Assembly (NCBI RefSeq): GCF_007559435.1
Contig: NZ_VMBP01000006.1
Span: forward strand, 62,001-126,000
From: Ancylobacter moscoviensis
GTDB taxonomy: Bacteria > Pseudomonadota > Alphaproteobacteria > Rhizobiales > Xanthobacteraceae
DNA: 64,000 bases
Direction of reading: 5' to 3'
The notes beneath the pieces are model-generated. The model was not told the origin of the DNA. It made no database searches and saw only the letters and a list, made by a program, of their open reading frames with translations. Position 1 is the stretch's first letter. Each line of letters starts with the position of its first letter. Below, piece by piece: positions 35,114-45,157 of this stretch. A program made the position numbers and the translations under genes.

Positions 35114-35902
35114 ATGATCCGTTCCCCCCTGATGACCGTCATGGTCCAGGCCGTCCGCAAGGCCGGCCGCTCCCTGGTTCGCGATTTCGGCGAGGTGGAA
35201 AACCTGCAGGTCTCGCTGAAGGGGCCGGCCAATTTCGTGTCCAATGCGGACCGCAAGGCCGAGCGCATCCTGCAGGAGGAACTCTCCAAGGCACGCCCCA
35301 GCTACGGCTTCATCATGGAGGAGGGCGGCGAGGTCGACGGCTCCGACGAGAGCCATCGCTGGATCATCGACCCGCTCGACGGCACCACCAACTTCCTGCA
35401 CGGCATTCCGCTGTTCGCCGTTTCGCTGGGCCTTGCCCGCGACGGCGTGCCGGTGGCCGGGGTGATCTACAACCCCATCACCGATGAACTCTTCATCGCC
35501 GAGAAGGGCGCCGGCGCCTTCGTGAATGATCGGCGCATCCGCGTCGCCGCCCGGCGCAATCTGGCCGATGCCGTGGTCTGCTGCGGCATGCCGCATATGG
35601 GGCGCGGCGATTTCGGCCGGTTTGCCCGCGAATACGGCGCCATCGCGCCGAAGGTCGCGGGCATGCGTCGCACCGGCTCGGCGGCGCTCGACCTCGCCTG
35701 GGTGGCGGCCGGCCGCTTCGACGGCTTCTGGGAGCGCGGGCTCAGCCCGTGGGACATGGCGGCGGGCATCGTGCTGGTGCGCGAGGCCGGCGGCTACGTC
35801 TCCGATCTCGACGACGGCGACAAGATGCTCGCCAAGGGCGACATCATCGTTGGCAACGAAACCGTCCGCCGCGACCTGCTGGGACTGCTGCGCAAGGCGT
35901 AG
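35114..35902 (+). CDS. Inositol monophosphatase family protein (SuhB-like)
   Basis: 262 residues. The metal and phosphate motif WIIDPLDGTTNFLHGIPLF near 82-100 (DPLDGTT) and the second motif WDMAAGIVLVREAGGYVSDL near 215-235 (WDxAAG) are complete. VSNADRKAERILQEEL near 45 and FIMEEGG near 70 complete the active site. Members dephosphorylate inositol or related sugar phosphates. SuhB also acts with ribosomal RNA transcription in E. coli, and which applies here is unknown. ATG 35114 with GGAAG six bases upstream is preferred over the GTG at 35093. Confidence 0.93.
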   Translation: MIRSPLMTVMVQAVRKAGRSLVRDFGEVENLQVSLKGPANFVSNADRKAERILQEELSKARPSYGFIMEEGGEVDGSDESHRWIIDPLDGTTNFLHGIPLFAVSLGLARDGVPVAGVIYNPITDELFIAEKGAGAFVNDRRIRVAARRNLADAVVCCGMPHMGRGDFGRFAREYGAIAPKVAGMRRTGSAALDLAWVAAGRFDGFWERGLSPWDMAAGIVLVREAGGYVSDLDDGDKMLAKGDIIVGNETVRRDLLGLLRKA

Positions 35903-36042
35903 CCGGTGCGAAGATAGGGGCGCGCGGGAAGGCCGTCGCGCGTTCCATTTCCGTCCGGCTGTGGCATAGTCCGGCGCGAGAGGCGGTTTTGTCCGGAAGC
36001 TTTTCTCCGGCGATTGCCCCCGCCCGCAGGACGGCCACTTTC

Positions 36043-37101
36043 ATGAACGCGACGGATTCGTTTCATCAGCTTTCTTCGCCCCGCATCTTCCTGGTGCGGA
36101 TGTTCGTCTTCGTGCTGCTCTGCGTGGCGCTGGCCTCTGTCCTCTACCAGCCGATCTGGCGGGCCTTCCTCAACAATCCCGGGCTGAACGGCGTCATCTT
36201 CGGTGTGCTGTTCATCGGCATCGTCTTCGCCTTCCGGCAGGTGGTGCGCCTGCTGCCCGAGGTGGCGTGGGTGAACAGCTTCCGCATCGCCGATCCCGGC
36301 CTCGAAGTCGCGCGCGCCCCCGTCCTGCTGGCGCCGATGGCCTCGCTGCTCGGCGACCGCGTGGGGCGCATGTCGATTTCGCAGGCGACGATGCGCGGCA
36401 TCCTGGAGTCGATCGGCACCCGCCTCGACGAGGCGCGCGACCTCTTGCGCTACCTCACCGGCCTGCTGGTCTTCCTCGGCCTGCTCGGCACCTTCTGGGG
36501 CCTTCTGGAAACGGTGAGCTCGATCGGCCGGGTGATCGGCTCGCTGGATGTGGGGCCGGAATCGGCCTCGGTGCTCGACGCGATGAAGACCGGCCTCGCC
36601 GCGCCGCTCGGCGGCATGGGCATCGCCTTCTCGTCCTCCCTGTTCGGTCTGGCCGGCTCGCTCGTGCTGGGCTTCCTCGATCTTCAGGCCGGGCAGGCGC
36701 AGAACCGCTTCTACACCGACCTCGAGGACTGGCTGTCCACGACGGTCGAGGACCTTGGCGTGGAGGCCGCCCGCGAGCGGCCGGCGCGCGCGCCCGCGAC
36801 GGCCGCGGCCACGGTGCCGGGCGCGGCTGTGCCCGCGGCGGCGGTGCCGCCGGCGGCCGACTTCGGCAACCTCACCGACGCGATCGCCAAGCTCGATCGC
36901 ACCATGACGGAAGCGGGTTCGCAGCGCGTGACCACCGCCATGGCGCATCTGGCTGAGAGCCTTCAGGGACTGGTCCAGCACATGCGCAGCGAGCAGCAGA
37001 TGGTGCGCGACTGGGTGGAGGCCCAGGCGGAGCAGCAGCGCGACATTAAGCGGCTGCTGGAGCGCATCGCCGAGAAGCAGTCGGATCGCGAGAGCGCCTG
37101 A
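36043..37101 (+). CDS. MotA/TolQ/ExbB-type membrane protein with coiled-coil tail
   Basis: 352 residues with four predicted membrane segments: near 17-36, 47-66, 135-157 (YLTGLLVFLGLLGTFWGLLE) and 189-215 (GMGIAFSSSLFGLAGSLVLG). The last two match the proton-channel core of the MotA/TolQ/ExbB superfamily. The C-terminus is an Ala/Pro linker followed by a helical region (TMAHLAESLQGLVQHMRSEQ) and an end rich in Glu/Arg. It overlaps the OmpA-like gene by one base (TGATG). The partner organisation suggests a proton-driven energy complex acting on peptidoglycan. It is not the flagellar MotA, since no flagellar genes are nearby. Confidence 0.85.
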   Translation: MNATDSFHQLSSPRIFLVRMFVFVLLCVALASVLYQPIWRAFLNNPGLNGVIFGVLFIGIVFAFRQVVRLLPEVAWVNSFRIADPGLEVARAPVLLAPMASLLGDRVGRMSISQATMRGILESIGTRLDEARDLLRYLTGLLVFLGLLGTFWGLLETVSSIGRVIGSLDVGPESASVLDAMKTGLAAPLGGMGIAFSSSLFGLAGSLVLGFLDLQAGQAQNRFYTDLEDWLSTTVEDLGVEAARERPARAPATAAATVPGAAVPAAAVPPAADFGNLTDAIAKLDRTMTEAGSQRVTTAMAHLAESLQGLVQHMRSEQQMVRDWVEAQAEQQRDIKRLLERIAEKQSDRESA

Positions 37102-38135
37102 TGGCCCTGGGACGCGCCCGCCGCGGCGAACGCCACATCGACTACTGGCCCGGCTTCGTCGACGCGCTGTCGACGCTGCTGCTGGTCTTCGTCTTCCTGC
37201 TCTCGGTCTTCGTGCTCGCCCAGTTCGTGCTGACGCAGGAGATCGGCAGCAAGGACGACGCCATGGCGCGGCTGCAGGCGCAGATTCGCGAGCTGACCGA
37301 CCTGCTGGCGCTGGAGCGGACCAACGACGCCGAGGCGGAAAGCCAGATGGGCGCGCTGCGCGCCAGCCTGCTGCGGATGGAGCAGGAGCGCGACGCGCTG
37401 CAGGAGGCGGCGACCGCCGTCGCCACGCCGGAGGAGATCGCGGCGGCGCAGAACCGGGGCGACGACCTCGCCCGCCAGCTCGGCCAGGAGAAGGACGCGG
37501 CGGCGCAGGCCGCCTCGCAGATCGCCATCCTCAACCAGCAGATCGCCGCGCTGCGCCGGCAGATCGCGGCACTGGAACAGGCGCTGGACATCGCCGACCA
37601 GAAGGACAAGGAAAGCCAGTCGCGCCTCGCCGATCTCGGCCGCCGGCTCAACGTCGCCCTTGCCCAGCGCGTACAGGAGCTGACGCGCTACCGTTCGGAA
37701 TTCTTCGGCCGGCTGCGCACGATTCTCGGCGACCGCCCGGACGTGCGCATCGTCGGCGACCGCTTCGTCTTCCAGTCGGAAATCTTCTTCGACCGCGCAT
37801 CGGCGGAGATCCGCACCGACGCGGTCCCCGCCCTCGACCAGCTCGCCGCCGCTCTGGTGCAGCTGGAGAAGGAGATCCCCCCCGATCTCGGCTGGGTGCT
37901 GCGGGTCGACGGCCACACCGACGACCGTCCCATCGCGACGCCGCAGTTCCCGTCCAACTGGGAACTCTCGGCGGCGCGCTCCATCGCCGTGGTGCAGTAT
38001 CTCGCCAGCAAGGGCGTGTCGCCGCAGCACCTCGTCGCCGCCGGCTTCGGCGAATACCAGCCGATCGATACCGGCAGCAGCGACGAGGCGCGTGCCCGCA
38101 ACCGCCGCATCGAACTGAAGCTCACCGAGAGATGA
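37101..38135 (+). CDS. OmpA/MotB-like peptidoglycan-binding protein with coiled coil
   Basis: 344 residues. A single N-terminal membrane segment carrying an aspartate (DYWPGFVDALSTLLLVFVFL, residues 14-33) is the position used for proton transfer in MotB/TolR. A long coiled coil follows (about 50-185: RLQAQIRELTDLLALERTND, DLARQLGQEKDAAAQAASQI), then an OmpA_C-like domain near 205-340. The latter shows LRVDGHTDDRPI near 260, NWELSAARSIAVVQYL and ARNRRIELKL, the peptidoglycan-binding residues. It is translationally coupled to the MotA-like gene. A stator-like energy-transducing pair is the best reading. Confidence 0.88.
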   Translation: MALGRARRGERHIDYWPGFVDALSTLLLVFVFLLSVFVLAQFVLTQEIGSKDDAMARLQAQIRELTDLLALERTNDAEAESQMGALRASLLRMEQERDALQEAATAVATPEEIAAAQNRGDDLARQLGQEKDAAAQAASQIAILNQQIAALRRQIAALEQALDIADQKDKESQSRLADLGRRLNVALAQRVQELTRYRSEFFGRLRTILGDRPDVRIVGDRFVFQSEIFFDRASAEIRTDAVPALDQLAAALVQLEKEIPPDLGWVLRVDGHTDDRPIATPQFPSNWELSAARSIAVVQYLASKGVSPQHLVAAGFGEYQPIDTGSSDEARARNRRIELKLTER

Positions 38136-38145
38136 CCGAACGGCG

Positions 38146-38625
38146 ATGACATCCGGCCCATCCGCCACGCTCGCACAGTTCGACTGGAACCGTATGCCGG
38201 CCATGACCGACCTGTGGGTGGAGGCGTGGCAGGAGGCGATGCCCGAGATCGACTTCGAGGCGCGGCGCGGCTGGCTGTGCCACCGCATCGGCACGCTGAT
38301 CGAGGAAGGCGCGGTCATCGAGCTGGCGCTGGAGACGCGCGGGGAGGCGGCGCCGGCACGGCTGCTGGGTTTCGTCTCGGTGCATCCGCGCACCGGCTAT
38401 GTCGACCAGCTCGTCGTCCATCCCGACCATTGGGGGGAGGGGGTCGCCAGCCGGTTGGTGGCCGCCGCCGCCGCGCGTTCGCACGGGCGGCTCTCGCTCG
38501 ACGTGAACGAGGAGAACGAGCGGGCCGTGCGCTTCTACGAGAAGGCCGGCTTCGTGGCGACCGGGCGCGGCGTCAACCCCACCTCCGGCCGCCCGACGCT
38601 GCGGATGGAGCAAAAGAGCGGGTGA
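38146..38625 (+). CDS. GNAT family N-acetyltransferase
   Basis: 159 residues. The acetyl-CoA motif region YVDQLVVHPDHWGEGVASRL near 85-104 is clear (motif A with the EGxA turn), and motif B is SLDVNEENERAVRFYEKAGF near 117-136. The N-terminus (FDWNRMPAMTDLWVEAWQEA) belongs to the family used for small molecules or proteins. The acceptor is unknown. It follows the OmpA-like gene after 10 bases and is probably in the same transcript. Confidence 0.85.
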   Translation: MTSGPSATLAQFDWNRMPAMTDLWVEAWQEAMPEIDFEARRGWLCHRIGTLIEEGAVIELALETRGEAAPARLLGFVSVHPRTGYVDQLVVHPDHWGEGVASRLVAAAAARSHGRLSLDVNEENERAVRFYEKAGFVATGRGVNPTSGRPTLRMEQKSG

Positions 38626-38684
38626 ACTGCCGCTCCGCATCCCATCCGCGATGACGGCTCATCTGCGATGACGGCGAACCCCGC

Positions 38685-40502
<1,818 letters not shown>

Positions 40503-40604
40503 GTCTCGGTTATAGAGCCGCTCGGATTTCCGGCAGGATCGTTTTGTAGATCGCCGCGTGGCTCCCGCAAGGGGCCGGCCGTGCGGCGGCTGAGGATGCT
40601 ACCC

Positions 40605-40829
40605 ATGAAGAGCGACATCCATCCCGACTACCACATCGTCAAGGTGGTGATGACGGACGGCACCGAGTACACGACCCGGACGACCTGGGGCAAGGAGGGC
40701 GACGTCCTCCAGCTCGATATCGATCCGACCTCGCACCCGGCCTGGACCGGCGGCTCGCAGCAGCTGCTCGACCGCGCCGGCCGCGTGTCCAAGTTCCAGA
40801 AGAAGTTCGCGGGCTTCCTCAAGGCCTGA
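40605..40829 (+). CDS. rpmE: 50S ribosomal protein L31, zinc-free form
   Basis: 74 residues beginning [20 protein letters not shown] with the conserved [20 protein letters not shown] and ending [11 protein letters not shown]. The zinc-binding cysteines of the C+ form are absent. GAGG lies nine bases upstream of the ATG. Together with rpmJ this gives two zinc-free ribosomal proteins in one window. A strong terminator follows. Confidence 0.96.
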   Translation: MKSDIHPDYHIVKVVMTDGTEYTTRTTWGKEGDVLQLDIDPTSHPAWTGGSQQLLDRAGRVSKFQKKFAGFLKA

Positions 40830-40868
40830 TCGGCCTTCCGGAACCAGTCTTGCGATCCGACGATGCCG

Positions 40869-40908
40869 ACCCTCGCGCCGGGCGATGCCTCGCGCGAGGG
40901 TTTTCGTT
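40869..40908 (+). terminator. Intrinsic terminator after rpmE
   Basis: Perfect 10-bp stem ACCCTCGCGC (40869-40878) / GCGCGAGGGT (40892-40901) with a 13-base loop and the tail TTTCGTTT. Confidence 0.85.
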
Positions 40909-40973
40909 TGCGCGGAGGTCGGAACGGTCCGGCAGCGTGACGGGCGTTCCGCGCGGGGATTGGCGGCTCGTCG

Positions 40974-41525
40974 TCAGCCGCGCTCGAAGGCGCGGCGCAG
41001 GCGGCCGATCTGGCCGGCGACGGCGTTCGGCCGCAGCTCGCCGGGCGTCGGCGAGGGGGCGGAGAGGGTGTCGTCGAGCTGGACGATCTGCCGCTGCAGC
41101 TCGTAGCCGCGCAGGATGAGGTCGACGAGCGGCTCCGGCAGCAGCGATTCCTGGTCCATGTCGCGCAGCGGACCCTTGAGGTCGATCTTCGCCGCCTCGC
41201 GCCGGGCGGTCTCCCCGCTCATCTCGCCCTCCGCCACGGCGCGCCGCAGCAGCAGCCAGGAGGCGAGCTGCATCAGCCGGGTGGAGAGCCGCATGCTCTG
41301 CTGGGCGTAGGCGGCGAGGGCGGTGCGGGAGAGGGCGCGGCTCGCGGTGCGGCCCTCGCCGTCGAGATAGGCGGCGGTCTCGTCGACCAGCGCCATGCCC
41401 TGCTGGAACAGCGCGATGAAGGCGGGGGAGGCGAGGCGGCGCTCGGCGAGGCGGATCATCTCGCCGCGGGCTGCCTCGTCCGTGCCGGAATCGCCGGTGC
41501 CGGAATCGTCCCGATCGTCGTTCAT
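40974..41525 (-). CDS. DUF1465 family protein
   Basis: 183 residues. DUF1465 pattern: an acidic, disordered leader (MNDDRDDSGTGDSGTDEAAR), then a helical domain with IALFQQGMALVDETAAYLDG near 40-60, YAQQSMRLSTRLMQLASWLL near 75-95 and PLVDLILRGYELQRQIVQLD near 130-150. No known activity. It is found chiefly in alphaproteobacteria. It lies downstream of the sRNA candidate and terminator, so it probably has its own promoter in 41526-41637. Confidence 0.85.
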   Translation of the reverse strand: MNDDRDDSGTGDSGTDEAARGEMIRLAERRLASPAFIALFQQGMALVDETAAYLDGEGRTASRALSRTALAAYAQQSMRLSTRLMQLASWLLLRRAVAEGEMSGETARREAAKIDLKGPLRDMDQESLLPEPLVDLILRGYELQRQIVQLDDTLSAPSPTPGELRPNAVAGQIGRLRRAFERG

Positions 41526-41637
41526 CGCCCTGGGTCCGCTGCATCCGTGGCCGCGCGGCGCGCGCCGACATGCCTGTCGCCCAGCGCGGGCGCGCTGTCC
41601 AGTCGTCCCGGCGGATGAGGGCGTGGGATTGCGGGGA

Positions 41638-41667
41638 TGAAAAAAGAGCCGCCCGGTGGGGCGGCTC
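41638..41667 (-). terminator. Strong intrinsic terminator 122 bases after DUF1192
   Basis: On the minus strand GAGCCGCCC-CACC-GGGCGGCTC (41667-41646) is followed by TTTTTT (41645-41640). It closes either the DUF1192 transcript or the candidate small RNA described for 41638-41756. Confidence 0.9.
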
Positions 41668-41745
41668 GATAAGTCTAGACAGGGATGCGTCAAACAGAGT
41701 GGACAGAGGCCACTCGCGGTCAAAACTGGACCGCTGCCAGTAATA
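41640..41745 (-). ncRNA. Candidate structured small RNA between DUF1192 and DUF1465
   Basis: Reading the minus strand, two perfect hairpins stand back to back: GCGGTC-7-GACCGC (41734-41716) and GAGTGG-7-CCACTC (41715-41697). A 29-base linker and a strong intrinsic terminator follow (41667-41640). A TTAA-N7-TTAA box lies just upstream (41757-41771). No coding sequence fits here. This layout is typical of a trans-encoded sRNA, but a long 3' UTR of DUF1192 is possible. The 5' end is an estimate. Confidence 0.5.
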
Positions 41746-41756
41746 GTTCGGAAAGC

Positions 41757-41771
41757 TTAATGCCGGGTTAA
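41757..41771. promoter_or_regulatory. CtrA-type box TTAA-N7-TTAA
   Basis: TTAA (41757-41760), TGCCGGG, TTAA (41768-41771) matches the alphaproteobacterial CtrA consensus exactly. It lies in the DUF1192-DUF1465 gap, upstream of the structured RNA region on the minus strand. Confidence 0.5.
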
Positions 41772-41788
41772 GCCCCCCGTCGGCGGGT

Positions 41789-41992
41789 TCAGCGCTTGAA
41801 GAAGGTTTCCGCTGCCTCGCGCGAGGCGCGCTTCTTCTGGAGGGCGCCCTTCAGCCGCTCGATCTCGCCGGTGAGCTGGCCGATGCGCTCCTCGATCTCG
41901 GTCTCGGACAGCGCCGAGAGATCGGTGCCGATCTCGTGCCCGGGTGCCTTCACCGCGGGGGCCGAGAGGAAGAGGTCGTCTTCGATCGCCAT
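41789..41992 (-). CDS. DUF1192 family small protein
   Basis: 67 residues, MAIEDDLFLSAPAVKAPGHE then the coil DLSALSETEIEERIGQLTGE and IERLKGALQKKRASREAAET, ending FFKR. The DUF1192 signature (MAxxDDD...LSxxEIEERIxxLxxEI) is clear. Cytoplasmic, probably a short dimeric coiled coil. Function unknown. AAGGAG about eight bases upstream fixes the ATG. DUF1192 and DUF1465 are regularly close to one another in Rhizobiales. Confidence 0.88.
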   Translation of the reverse strand: MAIEDDLFLSAPAVKAPGHEIGTDLSALSETEIEERIGQLTGEIERLKGALQKKRASREAAETFFKR

Positions 41993-42114
41993 GGCGTCAC
42001 TCCTTTTCAGGTCCAGCACGCCTGTCCCAATCTAGCCCCTGCCGGCGCCGGTTGCCAGCCGGGGCGGCTTGACCTAGGACGGGACAACAATCGCGACAGG
42101 ATGAGGAAGACGCC

Positions 42115-43137
42115 GTGACCGACCTGCCCGTTGGCTTGCCCGCCCATCTGCCCGCTACCATGACGGCCGTTGGCCTGCCGACCCCCGGCGGCCCGGAAGC
42201 GCTGGTTCCCGAGCAGCGCCCGGTGCCCGTGCCCGGCGCGGGGGAGATCCTGGTCAAGGTCGCGGCGGCGGGCGTCAACCGGCCGGACGTGATGCAGCGC
42301 AAGGGGCTCTATCCCCCGCCGCCCAGCGCTTCCGACATCCCCGGCCTGGAGATCGCCGGCGAGGTGGTGGCGCTCGGCGCGGGCGTCACCTCGTGGAAGA
42401 TCGGCGACAAGGTGTGCGCGCTCGTCTCCGGCGGCGGCTATGCCGAGTACTGCCTCGCGGACGAGGGCGCGGCGCTGCCGGTTCCGGCGGGGCTTTCCAT
42501 GGTCGAGGCGGCGGCGCTGCCCGAGACCTTCTTCACCGTGTGGACCAACGTGTTCGACCTCGCCGGGCTGAAGGCGGGCGAGAGCTTCCTCGTGCATGGC
42601 GGCACCTCGGGCATCGGCACGACGGCGATCCAGCTCGCCAAGGCGTTCGGCGCCACGGTGCTGACGACCGCCGGCAGCCCCGAGAAATGCGAGGTCTGCC
42701 GTTCGCTCGGCGCCGATCTCGCCATCGACTACAAGGCCGCGGATTTCGTCGCGGCGGTGAAGGCGAAGACCGGCAAGGGCGTGAACGTCATTCTCGACAT
42801 GGTCGGCGGCTCCTATATCGGCCGCAACTACGAGGCGGCCGCGCCGCAGGGCCGCATCGTCCAGATCGCCTTCATGGAAGGCTCCAAGGTGCAGATCGAC
42901 TTCATGCGTCTGATGCTGAAGCGGCTCTCGCATATGGGTTCGACGCTGCGCTCGCGGCCGAAGGCGGAGAAGTCCGTCATCGCCGCTTCGCTGAAGGAAA
43001 AGGTCTGGCCGCTGATCGAGGCCGGCAAGGTGAAGCCGGTGCTCGACCAGACCTTCCCGCTGGAGAAGGCGAGCGAGGCGCATGCGCGCATGGAGACCAG
43101 CGCCCATATCGGCAAGATCATGCTGAAGGTGGGGTGA
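42115..43137 (+). CDS. NAD(P)H-quinone oxidoreductase, zinc-free MDR family (PIG3-like)
   Basis: 340 residues. The medium-chain reductase fold without zinc ligands: AAGVNRPDVMQRKGLYPPPP near 50-69, then VALPAGLSM-like VPAGLSMVEAAALPETFFTV near 122-141, and the NADPH motif LVHGGTSGIGTTAIQLAKAF near 157-176. FMEGSKVQIDFMRLMLKRLS near 255 matches the PIG3/TP53I3 and Qor branch. It starts with GTG at 42115 with GAGGA eight bases upstream. The quinone substrate is inferred from family. Confidence 0.9.
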   Translation: MTDLPVGLPAHLPATMTAVGLPTPGGPEALVPEQRPVPVPGAGEILVKVAAAGVNRPDVMQRKGLYPPPPSASDIPGLEIAGEVVALGAGVTSWKIGDKVCALVSGGGYAEYCLADEGAALPVPAGLSMVEAAALPETFFTVWTNVFDLAGLKAGESFLVHGGTSGIGTTAIQLAKAFGATVLTTAGSPEKCEVCRSLGADLAIDYKAADFVAAVKAKTGKGVNVILDMVGGSYIGRNYEAAAPQGRIVQIAFMEGSKVQIDFMRLMLKRLSHMGSTLRSRPKAEKSVIAASLKEKVWPLIEAGKVKPVLDQTFPLEKASEAHARMETSAHIGKIMLKVG

Positions 43138-43452
43138 GGGACTTCGCCGAGGGTTTTGCCGAAGAGGCCTGTGTGGGATCCCGGATCGGCGCTTCGGCCT
43201 CGCCTCCGCTGGTCCGGGATACGGGAGGTATCTTGGCTTCCTGTTTCCCGGACAAGCTGCACGCCCTGCAGCGTCGATCCGGGACCCAGCGCCAGACTCT
43301 TCCGCAATTTCGCGACCTGTCTGCTGGAACGCGATCCCGGCTCTCCGTTCCGCCGCGGCGGGAATGACGAACGAAAGGCCCCTATCGCGGAAAGCTGTTC
43401 GCCGTTTCCGGCTCCCTCTGGCAATATTTCCCATCGCATCCTAAATTTGTCA
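43138..43452. repeat. Intergenic region with dispersed-repeat-like sequence
   Basis: 315 bases between the quinone oxidoreductase and 6S RNA. It contains near-palindromic segments around GATCCCGGATC and GTCCGGGAT (43176-43220) and further GATCCGGGA words to about 43350, resembling the noncoding repeats scattered in rhizobial chromosomes. No credible gene. Confidence 0.4.
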
Positions 43453-43590
43453 TGCGGGGCTGCAAGGCTCGTCAGGAGAACATATTCCCCGGGGCCTTAT
43501 CGATCTCCAAGGGAGCTGTCCCTGACCGAACCCCTGGGTTCGGACAAACGGCGCCCACCTACGTTGTAGGTTCCCGGGATCGATCCTCCA
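43453..43590 (+). ncRNA. ssrS: 6S RNA, alphaproteobacterial type
   Basis: 6S RNA binds the housekeeping RNA polymerase and modulates transcription in slow growth. The conserved 3' half is present: a perfect hairpin CCGAACCC/GGGTTCGG (43526-43543), then GGCGCCCACCTACGTTGTAG with an ACCTAC-GTT-GTAGGT stem (43557-43571) and CCCGGGATCG. It sits directly before 5-formyl-THF cyclo-ligase, the classic ssrS-ygfA arrangement. A -10-like CTAAAT at 43441-43446 suggests the start near 43453. Both ends are estimates. Confidence 0.8.
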
Positions 43591-43621
43591 ACGGCCATTG
43601 TGGCTCCGCACCTGTTTCATC

Positions 43622-44227
43622 ATGCCTTATTCGCCCGACGCGCAATTCGACAAGGCCAGCCTCCGCTCGGAGGCGCTCGCACGGCGTGCGGCGCTTCATC
43701 CGGATGCCCGCGAGGCCGCCGCCGAAGCCGCCGCCGCCAACGCGCTGGCGTGGCTTGGAGACGTGCGCGGGGAGGTCGTCTCCGTCTTCACGCCCATCGG
43801 CACCGAGATCGGCACCGGGCCGCTCATCCGGCGCCTGCGCGAGGGCGGTGCCGCCGTCGCCCTGCCGGTGGTGGTGGAGAACGGCAAGCCGCTGATCTTC
43901 CGCCAGTGGGAAGCGGGCGTGGAGCTGGTGGCCTCCAAGGGCCCCGGCCGGATCGTCATTCCCGCCCCGCCGGAGACGGCGCCCGCCGTCGTGCCGGACG
44001 TGCTGGTGGTGCCGCTCGCTGCCTTCGACGCGCGCGGCAACCGGCTCGGCTACGGTGCGGGCTTCTACGATCGCACGCTGGCCCTGCTGCGCGGCGCCAA
44101 GCGCATCGAGGCGGTCGGCTATGCCTTCGCCGTGCAGGAGCTTGCCGCCGTGCCCGCCGAACCGCATGACGAGCGGCTGGACGCCATCGCCACGGATGCC
44201 GGCATCGTGCGCCCGGCGGAGGACTGA
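43622..44227 (+). CDS. ygfA: 5-formyltetrahydrofolate cyclo-ligase
   Basis: Converts 5-formyl-THF to 5,10-methenyl-THF with ATP. 201 residues. The start MPYSPDAQFDKASLRSEALA, the central FTPIGTEIGTGPLIRRLR near 60 and the signature GNRLGYGAGFYDRTLALL near 138-155 are characteristic. No clear ribosome site precedes the ATG at 43622, as is common in this locus, where the gene follows 6S RNA. It links to thyA and folA in the folate cycle. ymdB-like follows after 4 bases. Confidence 0.92.
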   Translation: MPYSPDAQFDKASLRSEALARRAALHPDAREAAAEAAAANALAWLGDVRGEVVSVFTPIGTEIGTGPLIRRLREGGAAVALPVVVENGKPLIFRQWEAGVELVASKGPGRIVIPAPPETAPAVVPDVLVVPLAAFDARGNRLGYGAGFYDRTLALLRGAKRIEAVGYAFAVQELAAVPAEPHDERLDAIATDAGIVRPAED

Positions 44228-44231
44228 ACGA

Positions 44232-45044
44232 ATGCGCCTACTCTTTCTCGGCGACGTGGTCGGGCGCCCCGGCCGGCAGGTCGTGCTCGAACACCTGCCG
44301 CGCCTGCGCGAGCGCTGGGAACTCGATTTCGTCGTGGTGAACGGCGAGAACGCCGCCGGCGGCTTCGGCATCACCGAGGCGATCTACGAGGAATTCCTCG
44401 AAGCCGGCGCCGATGCGGTGACGCTCGGCAACCATGCCTTCGACCAGCGCGAGGCGCTGGTCTTCATCGAGCGCGCGCCGCGACTGGTGCGTCCGGCCAA
44501 TTTCCCGCCCGGCACGCCGGGCCGCGGGGCGGCGCTGGTGGAGGCGCGCAACGGCGCGCAGGTGCTCGTCGTCAACATCATGGGTCGGGTCTTCATGGAC
44601 CCGCTGGACGACCCCTTCGCCGCCATCGACCGCGAGCTCGACGCCGCGCCGCTCGGGCAGGTGGCGGATGCGACCATCGTCGATTTCCATGCCGAGACCA
44701 CCAGCGAGAAGCAGGCCTTCGGGCACTGGTGTGACGGGCGCGCCAGCCTCGTCCTCGGCACGCACACCCATGTGCCCACCGCCGACCACCGCATCCTCCC
44801 CGGCGGCACAGCCTACATGACCGATGTCGGCATGTGCGGCTCCTATGACGGGGTGATCGGCATGGACAAGGAGGAGCCGCTGCGCCGCTTCACCCGCAAG
44901 ATCGGCGCGACGCGCTTCGAGCCGGCGGGCGGGGCGGGGACGCTTTCAGGCCTCGCGGTGGAGACCGATGCCGGCCTCGCCGTCCGGGTCGCGCCGGTGC
45001 GGATCGGCGGCGCGCTGGAAGAGACGGTGCCCTCCTTCTGGTAG
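44232..45044 (+). CDS. YmdB-like metallophosphoesterase (TIGR00282 family)
   Basis: 270 residues. The metal ligands of the family are visible: [15 protein letters not shown] (residues 4-18), [14 protein letters not shown] near 37-50, [12 protein letters not shown] near 65-76, [15 protein letters not shown] near 150-165 and [18 protein letters not shown] near 175-190. In Bacillus YmdB is a phosphodiesterase on 2',3'-cyclic nucleotides that affects RNA turnover and biofilm. The substrate here is not shown. It follows 5-FCL closely and is followed by yebC. Confidence 0.92.
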   Translation: MRLLFLGDVVGRPGRQVVLEHLPRLRERWELDFVVVNGENAAGGFGITEAIYEEFLEAGADAVTLGNHAFDQREALVFIERAPRLVRPANFPPGTPGRGAALVEARNGAQVLVVNIMGRVFMDPLDDPFAAIDRELDAAPLGQVADATIVDFHAETTSEKQAFGHWCDGRASLVLGTHTHVPTADHRILPGGTAYMTDVGMCGSYDGVIGMDKEEPLRRFTRKIGATRFEPAGGAGTLSGLAVETDAGLAVRVAPVRIGGALEETVPSFW

Positions 45045-45157
45045 AAGGCTCCCGCTTTACGTGCGCATGCCCTCTCGCCTATAAGCCGCGCACCCAATTT
45101 TTCAGGACTTCAATGCGGCCGGGCGGCAAGTCCGTCCGGGACGACGTGGAGGCGGCG

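Noticed and set aside
36043-38135. Flagellar stator MotA-MotB
   Set aside because: No flagellar genes in the neighbourhood. The first protein has a long coiled-coil tail and the second a much longer coiled coil than MotB, so a different stator-like pair is more likely.
36043-38135. Zorya-type phage defence (ZorA/ZorB-like)
   Set aside because: The two proteins have the right general architecture, but no ZorC/ZorD/ZorE-like gene is next to them and the neighbours are housekeeping genes.
38626-38684. Direct repeat GCGATGACGGC in the gap after the GNAT gene
   Set aside because: Two short copies only and no larger structure. Treated as chance or slippage.
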